Positions 28,517 through 37,703 of a DNA stretch of 62,304 nt are shown here, piece after piece. Every line of letters starts with the position of its first letter. Positions within the stretch are counted from its first letter, which is position 1. The stretch is from Betaproteobacteria bacterium (GTDB lineage: Bacteria; Pseudomonadota; Gammaproteobacteria; Burkholderiales; Casimicrobiaceae). The notes under the pieces were generated by a model. The model saw only the letters and a program-made list of their open reading frames with translations. It did no database searches and had not been told where the DNA came from. The translations under genes were made by a program, and so were the position numbers. The stretch lies in the NCBI GenBank assembly GCA_016192065.1, contig JACPUX010000016.1:1-62304 (forward strand). The letters run 5' to 3'.

Positions 28517-29686
28517 ATGAGTAAAGTTGCAGCAATCATCGAGCGCTGCCAGGCGCTATACGAGGACCTCGATTTCAAGGCCGTCCAGGAATGGAAAAAC
28601 GCCGCGCCCAAGCGCAAGGTCGTGGGCTACATGCCGGTGTATGTGCCGCGGGAAATCGCCCACGCCGCGGGCATCCTTTCGGTGGGTATCCTGGGCGGCG
28701 GCGACCAGCTCGAAGTCATTCAGGGCGACGCCTACTACCAGAGCTACATCTGCCGCATTCCGCGATCGACCATCGAGCTGGGCCTGACCGGCAAGCTCGA
28801 CGGCTTCGATGGCATGCTCTTCCCTTCGATTTGCGATGTCATTCGCAACCTCTCCGGGATGTGGCAAATCCTTTTCAAGGACAAGTACGTCCGCTACTTC
28901 GACGTTCCCCAGAACTACGAAGACAACATCGGCGGCACCTACTACGTGCATGAGCTGGAGATCCTGCGCGACGATCTCGCCAAGCTCGCCGGGGTAGAGA
29001 TCACCAACGAGAAGATTAATCGCTCGATCGAGGTGTTCAACGAGAATCGCCGCGTCATCCGCGAGCTTTACGCCTACCGCGCGGCCAAACCCTGGCAGGC
29101 ACCGACCACGGAAATCTATCTGTTGCAGCGCGCTGGCATGGTGCTGCCCGTGGAAGAGCACACTCAATTACTGCGCGACTACCTCGCCGCTACCGAAGCC
29201 GAGCCGCGCCAGATGCGCGACAACGCCCGGGTGGTGATCAACGGCACCTTCTGCGAACAGCCGCCGCTAAACCTGATCAAGTCGATCGAAATGGCCGGCT
29301 GCTATGTGGTCGATGACGACTTCATGCTGGTCACCCGCTGGCTCCTGGATGATGTGCCGAGCGATGGCGACGCCCTGGACAACCTGTCCAAGGCCTTCCT
29401 GCATCATTCTGCCTCGACCTCGGCGAAATACGAAACCAAACGCGAGGAGAAGGGCCAGTTCCTGCTCCAGCAAGTCACCGAGCGCAGAGCCGAGGGTGTG
29501 GTGTTCGCGTGTCCTTCGTTCTGCGACCCGGCGCTCCTGGAGCGCCCGATGCTGCAGGACGTGCTCAGCGCCCATGGCGTGCCGCACACCGCGTTCAAAT
29601 ACGCCGAGAACACCGGTCAGATGGCGCCCATCCGCGAACAGGCCGGAACCTTTGCCGATTCCATCAAACTTTGGAGCGCCGCATGA
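28517..29686 (+). CDS. bcrC: Benzoyl-CoA reductase subunit C
   Basis: A 389-residue subunit of the 2-hydroxyacyl-CoA dehydratase (HgdB/HgdC-type) superfamily. With BcrB it forms the module that binds benzoyl-CoA and a [4Fe-4S] cluster. Conserved cysteines are seen at about Cys79 (YICRIPRS), Cys106 (FPSICDVIRN) and in FACPSFCDP. The class I, ATP-dependent, Thauera-type (bcr) version is indicated by gene order CBAD. The stop overlaps the bcrB start (ATGA). Confidence 0.95.
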   Translation: MSKVAAIIERCQALYEDLDFKAVQEWKNAAPKRKVVGYMPVYVPREIAHAAGILSVGILGGGDQLEVIQGDAYYQSYICRIPRSTIELGLTGKLDGFDGMLFPSICDVIRNLSGMWQILFKDKYVRYFDVPQNYEDNIGGTYYVHELEILRDDLAKLAGVEITNEKINRSIEVFNENRRVIRELYAYRAAKPWQAPTTEIYLLQRAGMVLPVEEHTQLLRDYLAATEAEPRQMRDNARVVINGTFCEQPPLNLIKSIEMAGCYVVDDDFMLVTRWLLDDVPSDGDALDNLSKAFLHHSASTSAKYETKREEKGQFLLQQVTERRAEGVVFACPSFCDPALLERPMLQDVLSAHGVPHTAFKYAENTGQMAPIREQAGTFADSIKLWSAA

Positions 29687-30996
29687 CTACCCCCGCCACC
29701 GCCGCCATGCCGGCGAGCAGCAAGAAGCCGCAGGTTCAGAAAGAAGACGCGATGTGGCTCCAGAAGGAGCTCATCAACCGCAACTATCAGGAACTGGCCA
29801 CCGCGCACGAGCGCGGCAAGAAGATCTCGGCCACCTTCGTGCCGGGCAACCTGAACGAACTCTTGATGTGCTTTGACTTCGCCCGGAGCCTCCCGGAGAC
29901 CAACCAGCTCCAGAACGGCATGCGCAAGAAGTCGGGCAAGTTCATCATGGACGCCGAGCGCGATGGCCAGTCGGAAGACGTGTGTACCTATGTGAAGTCC
30001 GACCTGGGCATGATGCTCAACGGCCAGGTCGGTCCCACCGGCGACCCCTTGCCGCGGCCCGACCTTTTGCTCCTGTCCTATACCGGCTGCTTCACCTTCA
30101 TGAAGTGGTTTGAACTCATCCGTCAGAAGTTCGGCGGCGAGACGGTGATGTTGCACGTGCCCTACCAAGGCGACGGCAAGATCAACCCCAACATGCGCGA
30201 CTACGTGGTCAAGCAGTTGAAGGAGACGGTCATCCCGGCGCTGGAAAAAGTCTCGGGTGTGAAGTTCGATATCGACCGCCTGCGCCAGTATATGCGCGAA
30301 TCCGCCAAGGCTGAAGAAGACCTGGTGGCGGTGCTGCAATCGGCCAAGAACCGCCCCTCGCCCATCGACGGCTATTTTGGCGGCGTGTATTACATCGGCC
30401 CGATTTTTACCGCCTTCCGTGGCACGCCCGACGCCTCGAAGTTCTACGGCATGCTGAGGAGCGAAATCGAGCAACGCGTGCGCGACGGCAAAGGCCCGAT
30501 CACCCCCGACGGCGAAATGACTTCCGAGCGCTACCGTCTGGTGGTGGAAGGCCCGCCCAACTGGACGAGCTTCCGTGACTTCTGGAAGATGTTCTACGAA
30601 GACGGTGCGGTCGTCGTGACCAGCACCTACGCCAAAGTGGGCGGCCTCTACGACTTCGGCTTCCGGCACGACCCGGATCGCCCCTTGGAGTCGCTCGCCG
30701 AATACTGCATGGGCTGCTACACCAACCTCAACCTGCCGCAGCGCATCGACATGATTTGCAAATACATCGAGGAATACCAGGCCGACGGTTTGCTGATCAA
30801 CTCGATCAAGAGCTGCAACAGCTTCTCTGCCGGCCAGCTCCTGATCTTGCGCGAAGTCGAGAAGCGCACCGGCAAGCCGGCGGCGTTCATCGAGACCGAC
30901 CTCGTCGATCCGCGTTATTTTTCCGCCGCCAATGTGAAGAACCGTCTGGAGAGCTACTTCCAGATGATCGAGCAGAAGCGCGCGGCGCAGCACTGA
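29683..30996 (+). CDS. bcrB: Benzoyl-CoA reductase subunit B
   Basis: A 437-residue HgdB-superfamily subunit, the partner of BcrC in the substrate-reducing module. Cysteine-containing segments [25 protein letters not shown] and [11 protein letters not shown] are candidate cluster ligands. I use the ATG at 29683, overlapping the bcrC stop; the frame continues upstream to 29509, but only as a shadow of bcrC. The gap to bcrA is ten bases and contains GAGG. Confidence 0.95.
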   Translation: MTTPATAAMPASSKKPQVQKEDAMWLQKELINRNYQELATAHERGKKISATFVPGNLNELLMCFDFARSLPETNQLQNGMRKKSGKFIMDAERDGQSEDVCTYVKSDLGMMLNGQVGPTGDPLPRPDLLLLSYTGCFTFMKWFELIRQKFGGETVMLHVPYQGDGKINPNMRDYVVKQLKETVIPALEKVSGVKFDIDRLRQYMRESAKAEEDLVAVLQSAKNRPSPIDGYFGGVYYIGPIFTAFRGTPDASKFYGMLRSEIEQRVRDGKGPITPDGEMTSERYRLVVEGPPNWTSFRDFWKMFYEDGAVVVTSTYAKVGGLYDFGFRHDPDRPLESLAEYCMGCYTNLNLPQRIDMICKYIEEYQADGLLINSIKSCNSFSAGQLLILREVEKRTGKPAAFIETDLVDPRYFSAANVKNRLESYFQMIEQKRAAQH

Positions 30997-31006
30997 GGGA
31001 ATTCAC

Positions 31007-32353
31007 ATGAAAGTCTTCATCGGCATCGATTTGGGCTCCACCACCACCAAGGCGGTGGCCATCGACGAACATCAGAACGTGCTGGGGCGCGGCATCACCA
31101 ACTCCCGCTCCAACTACGACACCGCCGCCCAGGTGGCCAAGCAGGAAGCGCTCCTGAACGCGCGCTATTACCTCTTCCGCCAGGAGCTGGCGGCCTCGGG
31201 CGCGCTCAACGGCGGCCTCGACGATTTCGTCGGCCAGTTGGAGCGGGATTTCCGCCTCGAGCAATTCCTCGAACAGCTGCGCGACCTCGAAGAGGTTTGT
31301 CTCACCAACACTGCCAGCGGCAAGTTCGCCCAGGGTACCAAGGCGGTGGGCGAAGCGCTGCTGGAGGTCTTCAAGCGTCTGCGCGACGAAGCGCCGGCGA
31401 TCTTCGCCCCCGGTGCGCGCCGCAAGTCCGACTTCTTCCGTGACATCGCCGGCAGCCGCTATCACGCCGTGGGTGAAGAAGTGGCGAAGGAGATGGGCGT
31501 ACCGTATGAGCACCTGCTCAACGTCTTTGACCGCTCGATCATCGAAGTGGAGAACCGGGTCTATATCGAAGGTCAGCGCTCGCAATTGTTGCGCGCCGTC
31601 GACCGCACCTTCCTGGCCCTGCCGCAAACCCAATCGCGCACCGACAAGATTCGCGAACCGATCGAGCGTGTGCTCGACACCGAACTGGAAGAGGTTTATG
31701 TCGTCGGTACCGGCTACGGCCGGGCGCGGCTGCCATTTTCCAAGGAACACATCCGCTCGGAGATCCTGTGCCACGGCCTGGGTGCCCACGTGATGTACCC
31801 CGGCACCGCCACGGTACTGGACATCGGCGGCCAGGACACCAAGGCGATCCAGGTCGATCCGGCCGGCATCGTCGAGAACTTCCAGATGAACGACCGCTGC
31901 GCCGCCGGTTGCGGGCGCTATCTGGGCTACATCGCCGATGAAATGAACCTCGGCCTGCACGAACTTGGCCCCTTGGCCATGCAGGCGACGCGCACGGTGC
32001 GCATCAACTCGACCTGCACCGTGTTCGCCGGCGCCGAACTCCGAGACCGCCTGGCCCTGGGCGAGAAGCGCGAGGACATCCTCTCCGGCCTGCATCGCGC
32101 CATCATCTTGCGTGCCATGTCGATTCTGGCGCGCTCCGGCGGCATCCGCGATGAGTTCACCTTCACTGGCGGCGTCGCCAAGAACGAGGCCGCGGTGAAG
32201 GCACTGCGTGAACTCATATATGAGAACTACGGCGAGATGACCATCAACATCAACCCGGATTCAATCTACACCGGCGCCCTGGGCGGCGCCACCTTCGCCT
32301 TCCGCGCGTTCCAGGAAGGCCAGGTGGCCCGGCCCAAGGAAGCTGCCCACTAA
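31007..32353 (+). CDS. bcrA: Benzoyl-CoA reductase subunit A (ATPase)
   Basis: A 448-residue ASKHA-fold ATPase subunit (BadF/BadG/HgdC family). The phosphate-1 motif [11 protein letters not shown] is at residues 5-15 and the cluster cysteines lie in RCAAGC (Cys298, Cys302). A and D subunits bridge a [4Fe-4S] cluster and use ATP to drive electrons from ferredoxin to the BC module. The internal segment of about 110 residues between the phosphate and adenosine parts makes it longer than BcrD, as is usual. Confidence 0.96.
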   Translation: MKVFIGIDLGSTTTKAVAIDEHQNVLGRGITNSRSNYDTAAQVAKQEALLNARYYLFRQELAASGALNGGLDDFVGQLERDFRLEQFLEQLRDLEEVCLTNTASGKFAQGTKAVGEALLEVFKRLRDEAPAIFAPGARRKSDFFRDIAGSRYHAVGEEVAKEMGVPYEHLLNVFDRSIIEVENRVYIEGQRSQLLRAVDRTFLALPQTQSRTDKIREPIERVLDTELEEVYVVGTGYGRARLPFSKEHIRSEILCHGLGAHVMYPGTATVLDIGGQDTKAIQVDPAGIVENFQMNDRCAAGCGRYLGYIADEMNLGLHELGPLAMQATRTVRINSTCTVFAGAELRDRLALGEKREDILSGLHRAIILRAMSILARSGGIRDEFTFTGGVAKNEAAVKALRELIYENYGEMTININPDSIYTGALGGATFAFRAFQEGQVARPKEAAH

Positions 32354-32369
32354 GCGAGGAGTCAAAGAG

Positions 32370-33209
32370 ATGATCCATACCATCGGTATTGACGTGGGCT
32401 CGGGCGCGGTAAAGACCGTGCTCTTCCGAAACGAAGGCGACCACCACAGCTTTTTGGCCAAGCGCTGCGAGCGCATGCGCCGACGCGATCCCTTCGACCT
32501 GGCCCGCCAGGGCTACGAAGAGGTGCTGGAGGAGGCTCGCCTCAAACCCGATGACATCGCCTATGTCGCCACCACGGGCGACGGCGAAAATGTCAAGTTC
32601 TCCACCGGGCACTTCTATTCCATGACCACCCACGCCAGAGGCGCGGTCTTCCTCGACCCCGCGGCTCGCGCCGTAGTGGATGTGGGCGCGCTGAACGGTC
32701 GTGCCATCCGCGTCGATGAGCGGGGCAAGGTTCTGTCCTACAAGATGACCAGCCAGTGCGCCTCGGGCTCGGGCCAGTTCCTGGAGAACATCGCCCGCTA
32801 TCTGGGTGTGGCGATCGAAGAAATAGGACCACTGTCGCAAAGCGCGCAGGACCCGGAGAAAGTCAGCTCGATTTGCGCCGTGCTCGCTGAAACCGACGTC
32901 ATCAACATGGTCTCGCGCGGCATTCCCACGCCCGACATCCTGAAAGGCATCCACCTCTCGATGGCCTCGCGCATCGTCAAGCTCCTGAAAGTCACTGGCA
33001 TCACCGAAGGCACGGCCCTGGTGACCGGCGGCCTGGCGCTGGATACTGGCCTGGTGGCCGCCATCGGCGAGGAAATGGTCAATGAGAAGCTGAAGGTCTC
33101 TGCGGCGAGCCACCCCGATTCCATTCACGCCGGAGCGATCGGCGCGGCGATTTGGGGCGCCTTCCGCCACGAAAAACTGGCACAATTGCAAGAGAAAGCC
33201 GCCGCCTGA
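32370..33209 (+). CDS. bcrD: Benzoyl-CoA reductase subunit D (ATPase)
   Basis: A 279-residue ASKHA ATPase, homologous to BcrA. It has IGIDVGSGAVK (residues 5-15) and SQCASGSGQF with the cluster cysteine Cys130, then LVTGGLALD. With BcrA it forms the ATP-hydrolysing activator of the enzyme. It starts 16 bases after bcrA with GAGGAG upstream and is followed by the ferredoxin gene. Confidence 0.96.
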   Translation: MIHTIGIDVGSGAVKTVLFRNEGDHHSFLAKRCERMRRRDPFDLARQGYEEVLEEARLKPDDIAYVATTGDGENVKFSTGHFYSMTTHARGAVFLDPAARAVVDVGALNGRAIRVDERGKVLSYKMTSQCASGSGQFLENIARYLGVAIEEIGPLSQSAQDPEKVSSICAVLAETDVINMVSRGIPTPDILKGIHLSMASRIVKLLKVTGITEGTALVTGGLALDTGLVAAIGEEMVNEKLKVSAASHPDSIHAGAIGAAIWGAFRHEKLAQLQEKAAA

Positions 33210-33250
33210 TCCCCGGCCGGCCGACTCCAACTGTAATCGAAAGGAACATC

Positions 33251-33490
33251 ATGGCATTACTGATCAACGAAGACTGCACCTCTTGCGACGCCTGCAAGCC
33301 CGTGTGCCCGAACGAAGCGATTGCCGAGGGCACGCCTTACGTGATCGACCCCTTGCGTTGCACCGAATGTGTGGGTGCCGAAGACGAGCCGCAATGCAAG
33401 CTGGTGTGCCCGGCCGACTGCATCGTTCAGAACCCGGATTTCGTGGAAAGCCGGGACGAGTTGGTGGAGAAGTACAAAGGCATGCACTGA
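33251..33490 (+). CDS. fdx: Alvin-type 2[4Fe-4S] ferredoxin
   Basis: A 79-residue ferredoxin. The first cluster motif is C9-C12-C15-C19; the second has Cys37, Cys40, Cys49 and Cys53, with an eight-residue insert between Cys40 and Cys49 and a C-terminal extension. That insert is the signature of the Allochromatium-vinosum-type (Alvin) ferredoxins, which include one very low-potential cluster. It is the expected electron carrier between KorAB and BcrABCD. The ATG at 33251 has AAGGAA upstream. Confidence 0.93.
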   Translation: MALLINEDCTSCDACKPVCPNEAIAEGTPYVIDPLRCTECVGAEDEPQCKLVCPADCIVQNPDFVESRDELVEKYKGMH

Positions 33491-33541
33491 AACCTCTTCG
33501 CTACCGCCCGCGAGACTCCCGCGGGCGCGAGGAGCAAGCCA

Positions 33542-33569
33542 CCGGCGCCCCCGCGGCGCCGGATTTTTT
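33542..33569 (+). terminator. Rho-independent terminator of the benzoyl-CoA operon
   Basis: CCGGCGCC-CCCGC-GGCGCCGG is a perfect 8-bp stem followed by ATTTTTT. Another GC stem lies at about 33507-33527 (GCCCGCG and CGCGGGC) without a T-run. Confidence 0.85.
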
Positions 33570-33653
33570 GGTAAGCACGGATCCGCCCGGGCGGGATTGC
33601 GCCACACCCGCCAAGGGTTCATCATAGCCAAAGTCAAACAACTCCGACCGAAC

Positions 33654-33920
33654 ATGGACGATCTCAAGGCCACGCTTCGCGAACTGCACCGGCAGCTCGA
33701 ATCCGCTCAAGGCGTCGATGACGAATCGCGCAGTCTGCTGCGCGCGTTGGATGATGACATCCACGCCTTGCTCGTCGACGAAACCGAGGAAACTCCCAGC
33801 GAGGCGGAGTTCCTGACCGAACGCGCCCAAGAGGTTGCGGCGCGCTTCGCCAGCAATCACCCGCAACTGGAGAAACTGCTGCGCGAAGTCGCCGACAAGC
33901 TGGCCAGCATCGGCATTTGA
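33654..33920 (+). CDS. DUF4404 family protein
   Basis: An 88-residue, highly acidic helical protein starting MDDLKATLRELHRQLE and ending with HPQLEKLLREVADKLASIGI, which I recognise as DUF4404. The function is unknown. The sequence pattern suggests two long helices. It sits between the operon terminator and tRNA-Arg and has no coupling to either. Confidence 0.75.
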   Translation: MDDLKATLRELHRQLESAQGVDDESRSLLRALDDDIHALLVDETEETPSEAEFLTERAQEVAARFASNHPQLEKLLREVADKLASIGI

Positions 33921-33963
33921 TGCGCCTGGTGACGAGCGCGGCGAGGGAAGGGAAGATGGGGGG

Positions 33964-34040
33964 TGGCGCGCCCAGCAGGAGTCGAACCTGCGACCTTTGG
34001 CTTCGGAAACCAACACTCTATCCAGCTGAGCTATGGGCGC
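33964..34040 (-). tRNA. tRNA-Arg (CCG)
   Basis: A 77-nt cloverleaf on the minus strand: acceptor GCGCCCA with TGGGCGC, anticodon loop TTCCGAA giving CCG, T-loop GGTTCGACTCC, discriminator G and an encoded CCA (33966-33964). Confidence 0.97.
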
Positions 34041-34149
34041 ACGGGGAGGATTTTACCACCTTCGCACCAGGCGGTCGCTGGCGCGCCGAGTGATCAAGGA
34101 TTTGCCGCCATGAAACCGGCCTTTCCCACATTTTCCACGGAGAATCGCC

Positions 34150-34731
34150 ATGGGCGCCGCGCTTGAACAGAAGCAACGAGGTTCGGTCAACTGGATCATG
34201 GTAATTCTGCTCGGGCTGGTGTTGCCCATCGCGGTGGTTGCGGTGGTCAGCATGATGGTCACGAGCACACCTCGCTTGCCCAAAGGAGACCCCGCCGCAC
34301 TCCCTAAGAGCGGTGGCGCGCCGTCTTCCACGACAGCCACTCTGGCCGAAACGCCCAAACCTGAACCCAAGGTGATCGCCAAGAGCGAATCGAATCCGCC
34401 CGGAAGAGCCGAAGTGATCCCCGCGGCGCCGGAGAGGAACCCCCAGACCGCAGGTGCTCCCGCCAAGCCTGCGGCAGTAGCAGCCGAGGGCGAAAAGGGC
34501 AAAACGGTGTACACGACCAACTGCGCGGTCTGCCATGCCGCCGGGGTCGCCGGTGCACCCAAACTCGGCGACAAGATTGCCTGGGCACCCCGCCTCAAGG
34601 AAGGCGCCGCGATGCTGCATCGCATGGCCATCAAGGGCATCCGCGCCATGCCGCCCAAGGGGGGCAATGCCGCGCTGTCCGACGCCGAGGTCAAGGCAGC
34701 GGTCGATTACATGATCGCGGCGGCGAAGTAG
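34150..34731 (+). CDS. Membrane-anchored c-type cytochrome (cytochrome c5-like)
   Basis: A 193-residue protein with an uncleaved-looking N-terminal membrane segment (VILLGLVLPIAVVAVVSMMV, about 19-38), a Pro/Ala/Lys-rich linker (about 45-110) and a C-terminal single-heme domain with NCAVCHAAG, a downstream Met ligand in RAMPPKGGN and a typical SDAEVKAAVDYMI helix. It carries electrons on the periplasmic face. The ATG at 34150 has GGAG 8 bases upstream. Confidence 0.9.
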   Translation: MGAALEQKQRGSVNWIMVILLGLVLPIAVVAVVSMMVTSTPRLPKGDPAALPKSGGAPSSTTATLAETPKPEPKVIAKSESNPPGRAEVIPAAPERNPQTAGAPAKPAAVAAEGEKGKTVYTTNCAVCHAAGVAGAPKLGDKIAWAPRLKEGAAMLHRMAIKGIRAMPPKGGNAALSDAEVKAAVDYMIAAAK

Positions 34732-35258
34732 CGGGACCAATCCTCAGAGAGCATTGCCGGAGGTCGGGCCGGTGGCGCGCTTCTTGCGCGCGAAGTAAGG
34801 CAGCGCGAAGAGTAGATACCTCGTTCCCAACAGCGCCTGCCACGGCGTCAAAACCAAAGTGGCGCCGCCGCGTCGAATCGACCGGTGAATAGCCGAGCGT
34901 TCATGGCCCGCGCAAGCTCGCCAAATATGAGTGCGATGCGCGGTCACGCTCCTGGAATTGAAGGGCGTCGCGCAGGTAAGTCGCGGTGGGGTGGGGAAAT
35001 CGGCTTCGGGCTTCGGGCTGCGCCTTCCACAGCCTTTCCCACCCAGAACAAGGCGGATCATTCCTTTGCGACAATACCGACCTGTCCTATATCTTGCCAC
35101 CGCTGTTGAAATACGCGTGCTTGACCAATCCACTCGTGCATGTGTAGGATTGTCCACACGTCTTCCTTTGGCCACCGCTCGAAGGACACGATAACACGAA
35201 GAACTCCGACCGGAGGAACCCGGGGGAAAGCGGTGGCTACAATCAAGGAGTTTCACTC
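34732..35258. other. Intergenic region before the DUF5648 gene
   Basis: About 530 bases with no credible gene. A weak promoter-like pair TTGACC (35121-35126), 18-base spacer, TAGGAT (35145-35150) lies about 110 bases before the downstream start. The minus-strand open frame here lacks any family feature. Confidence 0.5.
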
Positions 35259-36488
35259 ATGCTCCATCGTGTTCTTGCGTTCACTGCCTCCGCCTTGATG
35301 TTTTCGTCGTCGTTGGCAATTGCCGGCCAGTCGATTGATGACATTCTCATGCGCTGCCCAAGCAACGGAGATCTCGCGGCACTCACCGCCCAGTTCGGCA
35401 TTTCTTTTGAGCGGGATGCGAGCACGGGGCAAATCGCGTGCGAGTCAACGGGTAGTTCTCCCAACCTTTCCCCGGTTCAGAAGCGGGCCTATAACACCCT
35501 GCTTGGACTTCGGGAGATTCGCTTCGACGCGCCCCTGCCGTTTTCAGGAGCACGATCCCTTTTCGAATGGCTGAGTGCCGAGAGCGGTCTAAAGGGAATT
35601 AGATACCGAGGTGATTTGAGCTTTTCTTTTTGCTGTGATCCAGAAGGCGTGATCAATATTGCAGTCGATCGTGATTCAGGTTACCTGAAGACCGACAAAT
35701 GGTTTGACGCAGGCAAGAACCGCGGCTTGCTCGATGAGGCGGGAATCCTGGTTCATTTCGCCCGCCATATCAAAGGTGGAGACCACGACTGCAACGGTCA
35801 AGATACCACCGTAGAACGCCAGGGTCCGTGGGGAGCTCAATACCAGGCGTTGCTCTGGTTGGGCAACCACGTTGACCGCGAATTCCTCAGGCCTGCGGGG
35901 GGTTCGATTCCCTATGACCTCTATCGCGATATGGCGCGGCAACGCGCCGAGGAGTTGCGTGCCACGCGCTTTTGCCAGGATACGCGACAAATCGAGACCG
36001 TACAGGTCGTGGAGTTCCTGGACCGCGCCACATTGCATTACTTCATGACCGCCGACCCCGCTGAAATTGCAATGCTGGAAAGCGGCGCTGTGGGTCGCGA
36101 CTGGGTGCGCACGGGCTTCAGTTTTAACGCGTTCAAGAGTGCTGAGACCGCGCCGGCGACAGCGCTGCCGGTGTGCCGCTTCCGCGGCCGGCCTGGTGTT
36201 GGCCCCAGTTCGCATTTGTTCGGACTGAGCACGGAGGAGTGCGCCCTCGCCAGGAGTGACATCGGTTGGATCGACGAAGGAACACCGTTTTACATGGTCA
36301 AGGCGACTTGGTCGAACTGCCCGACTTACGCCGCGGGCAAAAAGACCTTCCGAGTTTGGCGAGCGTACAACAACAAGTTCGCGGCAAACGACGCCAACTT
36401 CCGCCACACCATTGCCACCGACAGTTACTTCGACATGCAGCGGCACGGTTGGGCGATGCAGGGCGTGGCCATGTGCGCAGCAGAGTAG
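35259..36488 (+). CDS. Secreted protein with C-terminal DUF5648 domain
   Basis: A 409-residue protein with a Sec signal peptide (residues 1-23, ending SSLAIAG). The C-terminal 160 residues (VVEFLDRATLHYFMTADPAE, GRDWVRTGFSFNAF, VCRFRG, PSSHLFGLSTEEC, then MQRHGWAMQGVAMC) match DUF5648, a repeat-poor domain found in secreted and surface proteins. The N-terminal 250 residues show no family I know; an FARHIKGGDHDCNG segment is His/Asp/Cys-rich. Base composition looks less GC-rich than its neighbours. The function is unknown. Confidence 0.75.
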   Translation: MLHRVLAFTASALMFSSSLAIAGQSIDDILMRCPSNGDLAALTAQFGISFERDASTGQIACESTGSSPNLSPVQKRAYNTLLGLREIRFDAPLPFSGARSLFEWLSAESGLKGIRYRGDLSFSFCCDPEGVINIAVDRDSGYLKTDKWFDAGKNRGLLDEAGILVHFARHIKGGDHDCNGQDTTVERQGPWGAQYQALLWLGNHVDREFLRPAGGSIPYDLYRDMARQRAEELRATRFCQDTRQIETVQVVEFLDRATLHYFMTADPAEIAMLESGAVGRDWVRTGFSFNAFKSAETAPATALPVCRFRGRPGVGPSSHLFGLSTEECALARSDIGWIDEGTPFYMVKATWSNCPTYAAGKKTFRVWRAYNNKFAANDANFRHTIATDSYFDMQRHGWAMQGVAMCAAE

Positions 36489-36512
36489 TTCCGGAAGGGC
36501 ACGGCCGGCGGA

Positions 36513-36962
36513 CTAACCGTCGGCCGTCGTCGGCACCCCCCGATTCGCCAGCACGTCGGCGCGCTGATTTCCGGGGTTGTCGGCGTGACCCTTGACCCAA
36601 TGCCAAATGATGTCGTGCTGGCGGGCGAGCGCGTCGAGTTCCTGCCAGAGGTCCGCGTTCTTGACCGGCTTTCGATCGGTGGTACGCCAGCCGTTCTTCT
36701 TCCAGTTATGAATCCAGGCGGTGATGCCCTGGCGGACGTACTGGGAGTCGGTATAGACATTCACCGCACACTGGCACTTGAGGCTCTCCAGAGCGCGGAT
36801 CACCGCCAGGAGTTCCATGCGGTTGTTGGTGGTTTTGGCCTCGCCGCCAAACAGTTCCTTTTCGAGCTCGCCGAAACGCAGGAGCGCACCCCAGCCTCCC
36901 GGACCCGGGTTGCCCTTGCAGGCGCCGTCGGAATAGATTACGACTTGCGGCGGCGGCTTCAT
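36513..36962 (-). CDS. rnhA: Ribonuclease HI
   Basis: A 149-residue RNase HI that removes RNA from RNA-DNA hybrids. Catalytic residues are visible: Asp12 ([12 protein letters not shown]), the Glu in NNRMELLAV, the Asp in YTDSQYV and the C-terminal His-Asp region KGHADNPGN. The start ATG 36962 overlaps the stop of the methyltransferase (ATGA). The pairing with the methyltransferase and gloB mirrors E. coli gloB-yafS-rnhA. Confidence 0.95.
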   Translation of the reverse strand: MKPPPQVVIYSDGACKGNPGPGGWGALLRFGELEKELFGGEAKTTNNRMELLAVIRALESLKCQCAVNVYTDSQYVRQGITAWIHNWKKNGWRTTDRKPVKNADLWQELDALARQHDIIWHWVKGHADNPGNQRADVLANRGVPTTADG

Positions 36963-37669
36963 GGGTTCCCCCGGAAACTGCGCGCCGCGGGCACCATGGC
37001 CTTCTTGCGCCGCGATCGCTTCTGCCACTGCGGCGTAATCACCCGCATGCCCAGTACGCGCTTGGTGGCGCGCAAAAAATAGACCCCGCCCGCGATCGGC
37101 CACCAGCGGTCGCCGGCTTGTTCCATGAAGCCGCAACGCCGCAGCCAGACCTCCTGGCGAAAAGGCGGCGCATAACAATCGAGCCGGCCCGCGGTGATTT
37201 CGAAACCGAGCAGCGACAGCCAGTCCTTGAGCCGGTAGAGACCGATGAAATTGCCGCTCCAGGGCGGCGTCTGCTCACGCCCGAAGTAGCGCTTGGCACC
37301 CCACAGGCTCAGGGGGTTGAAGCCGACGAGCAGCAAGTGACCCTCGGCGCGCACCACGCGGTGAACCTCGCGCAAGAGCGTGTGCGGGTCTTCGCAGAAT
37401 TCCAGGGAGTGCGGCAGCACCACCAGATCGAGGGCGTTCTCGGCGAAGGGCAGATACAGCGGGTCAGCCTGCACCTGAGCGGCCTCCTCGGGGTCAAGCG
37501 TGAAGCAGTGCGGAATGCGCGAACTCCGCAACAAGGGTGCCCGCGGCAGGCCAAGCTGCACGGCGTAGAAACCAAAAAGGTCGGAAACCACATCGTCGAA
37601 CCAGGCCTGCTCGCGAGCCTGCAAATAGGCGCCTAGCGGCGTGGCAAACCACTCGGCGAGCGTCGGCAT
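36959..37669 (-). CDS. Class I SAM-dependent methyltransferase, YafS-like
   Basis: A 236-residue methyltransferase-like protein with segments [20 protein letters not shown] and [20 protein letters not shown], very like E. coli YafS and in the same place next to rnhA and gloB. The glycine-rich motif I is poorly preserved, so activity is uncertain. The basic C-terminus ([14 protein letters not shown]) is notable. I placed the start at ATG 37669; an ATG at 37705 would overlap the divergent gloB start by a shared CATG. Confidence 0.82.
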   Translation of the reverse strand: MPTLAEWFATPLGAYLQAREQAWFDDVVSDLFGFYAVQLGLPRAPLLRSSRIPHCFTLDPEEAAQVQADPLYLPFAENALDLVVLPHSLEFCEDPHTLLREVHRVVRAEGHLLLVGFNPLSLWGAKRYFGREQTPPWSGNFIGLYRLKDWLSLLGFEITAGRLDCYAPPFRQEVWLRRCGFMEQAGDRWWPIAGGVYFLRATKRVLGMRVITPQWQKRSRRKKAMVPAARSFRGNP

Positions 37670-37703
37670 TGACAGATCGCCCGGTGCTTCGCAAGATGAA
37701 CTC

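Noticed and set aside
28517..33209. Azoarcus-type (bzdNOPQ) benzoyl-CoA reductase
   Set aside because: Gene order C-B-A-D with had-oah-dch in front and subunit lengths fit the Thauera-type bcr genes better.
34744..35256. 170-codon minus-strand frame after the cytochrome gene
   Set aside because: No family features, no ribosome site and poor codon pattern; treated as non-coding.
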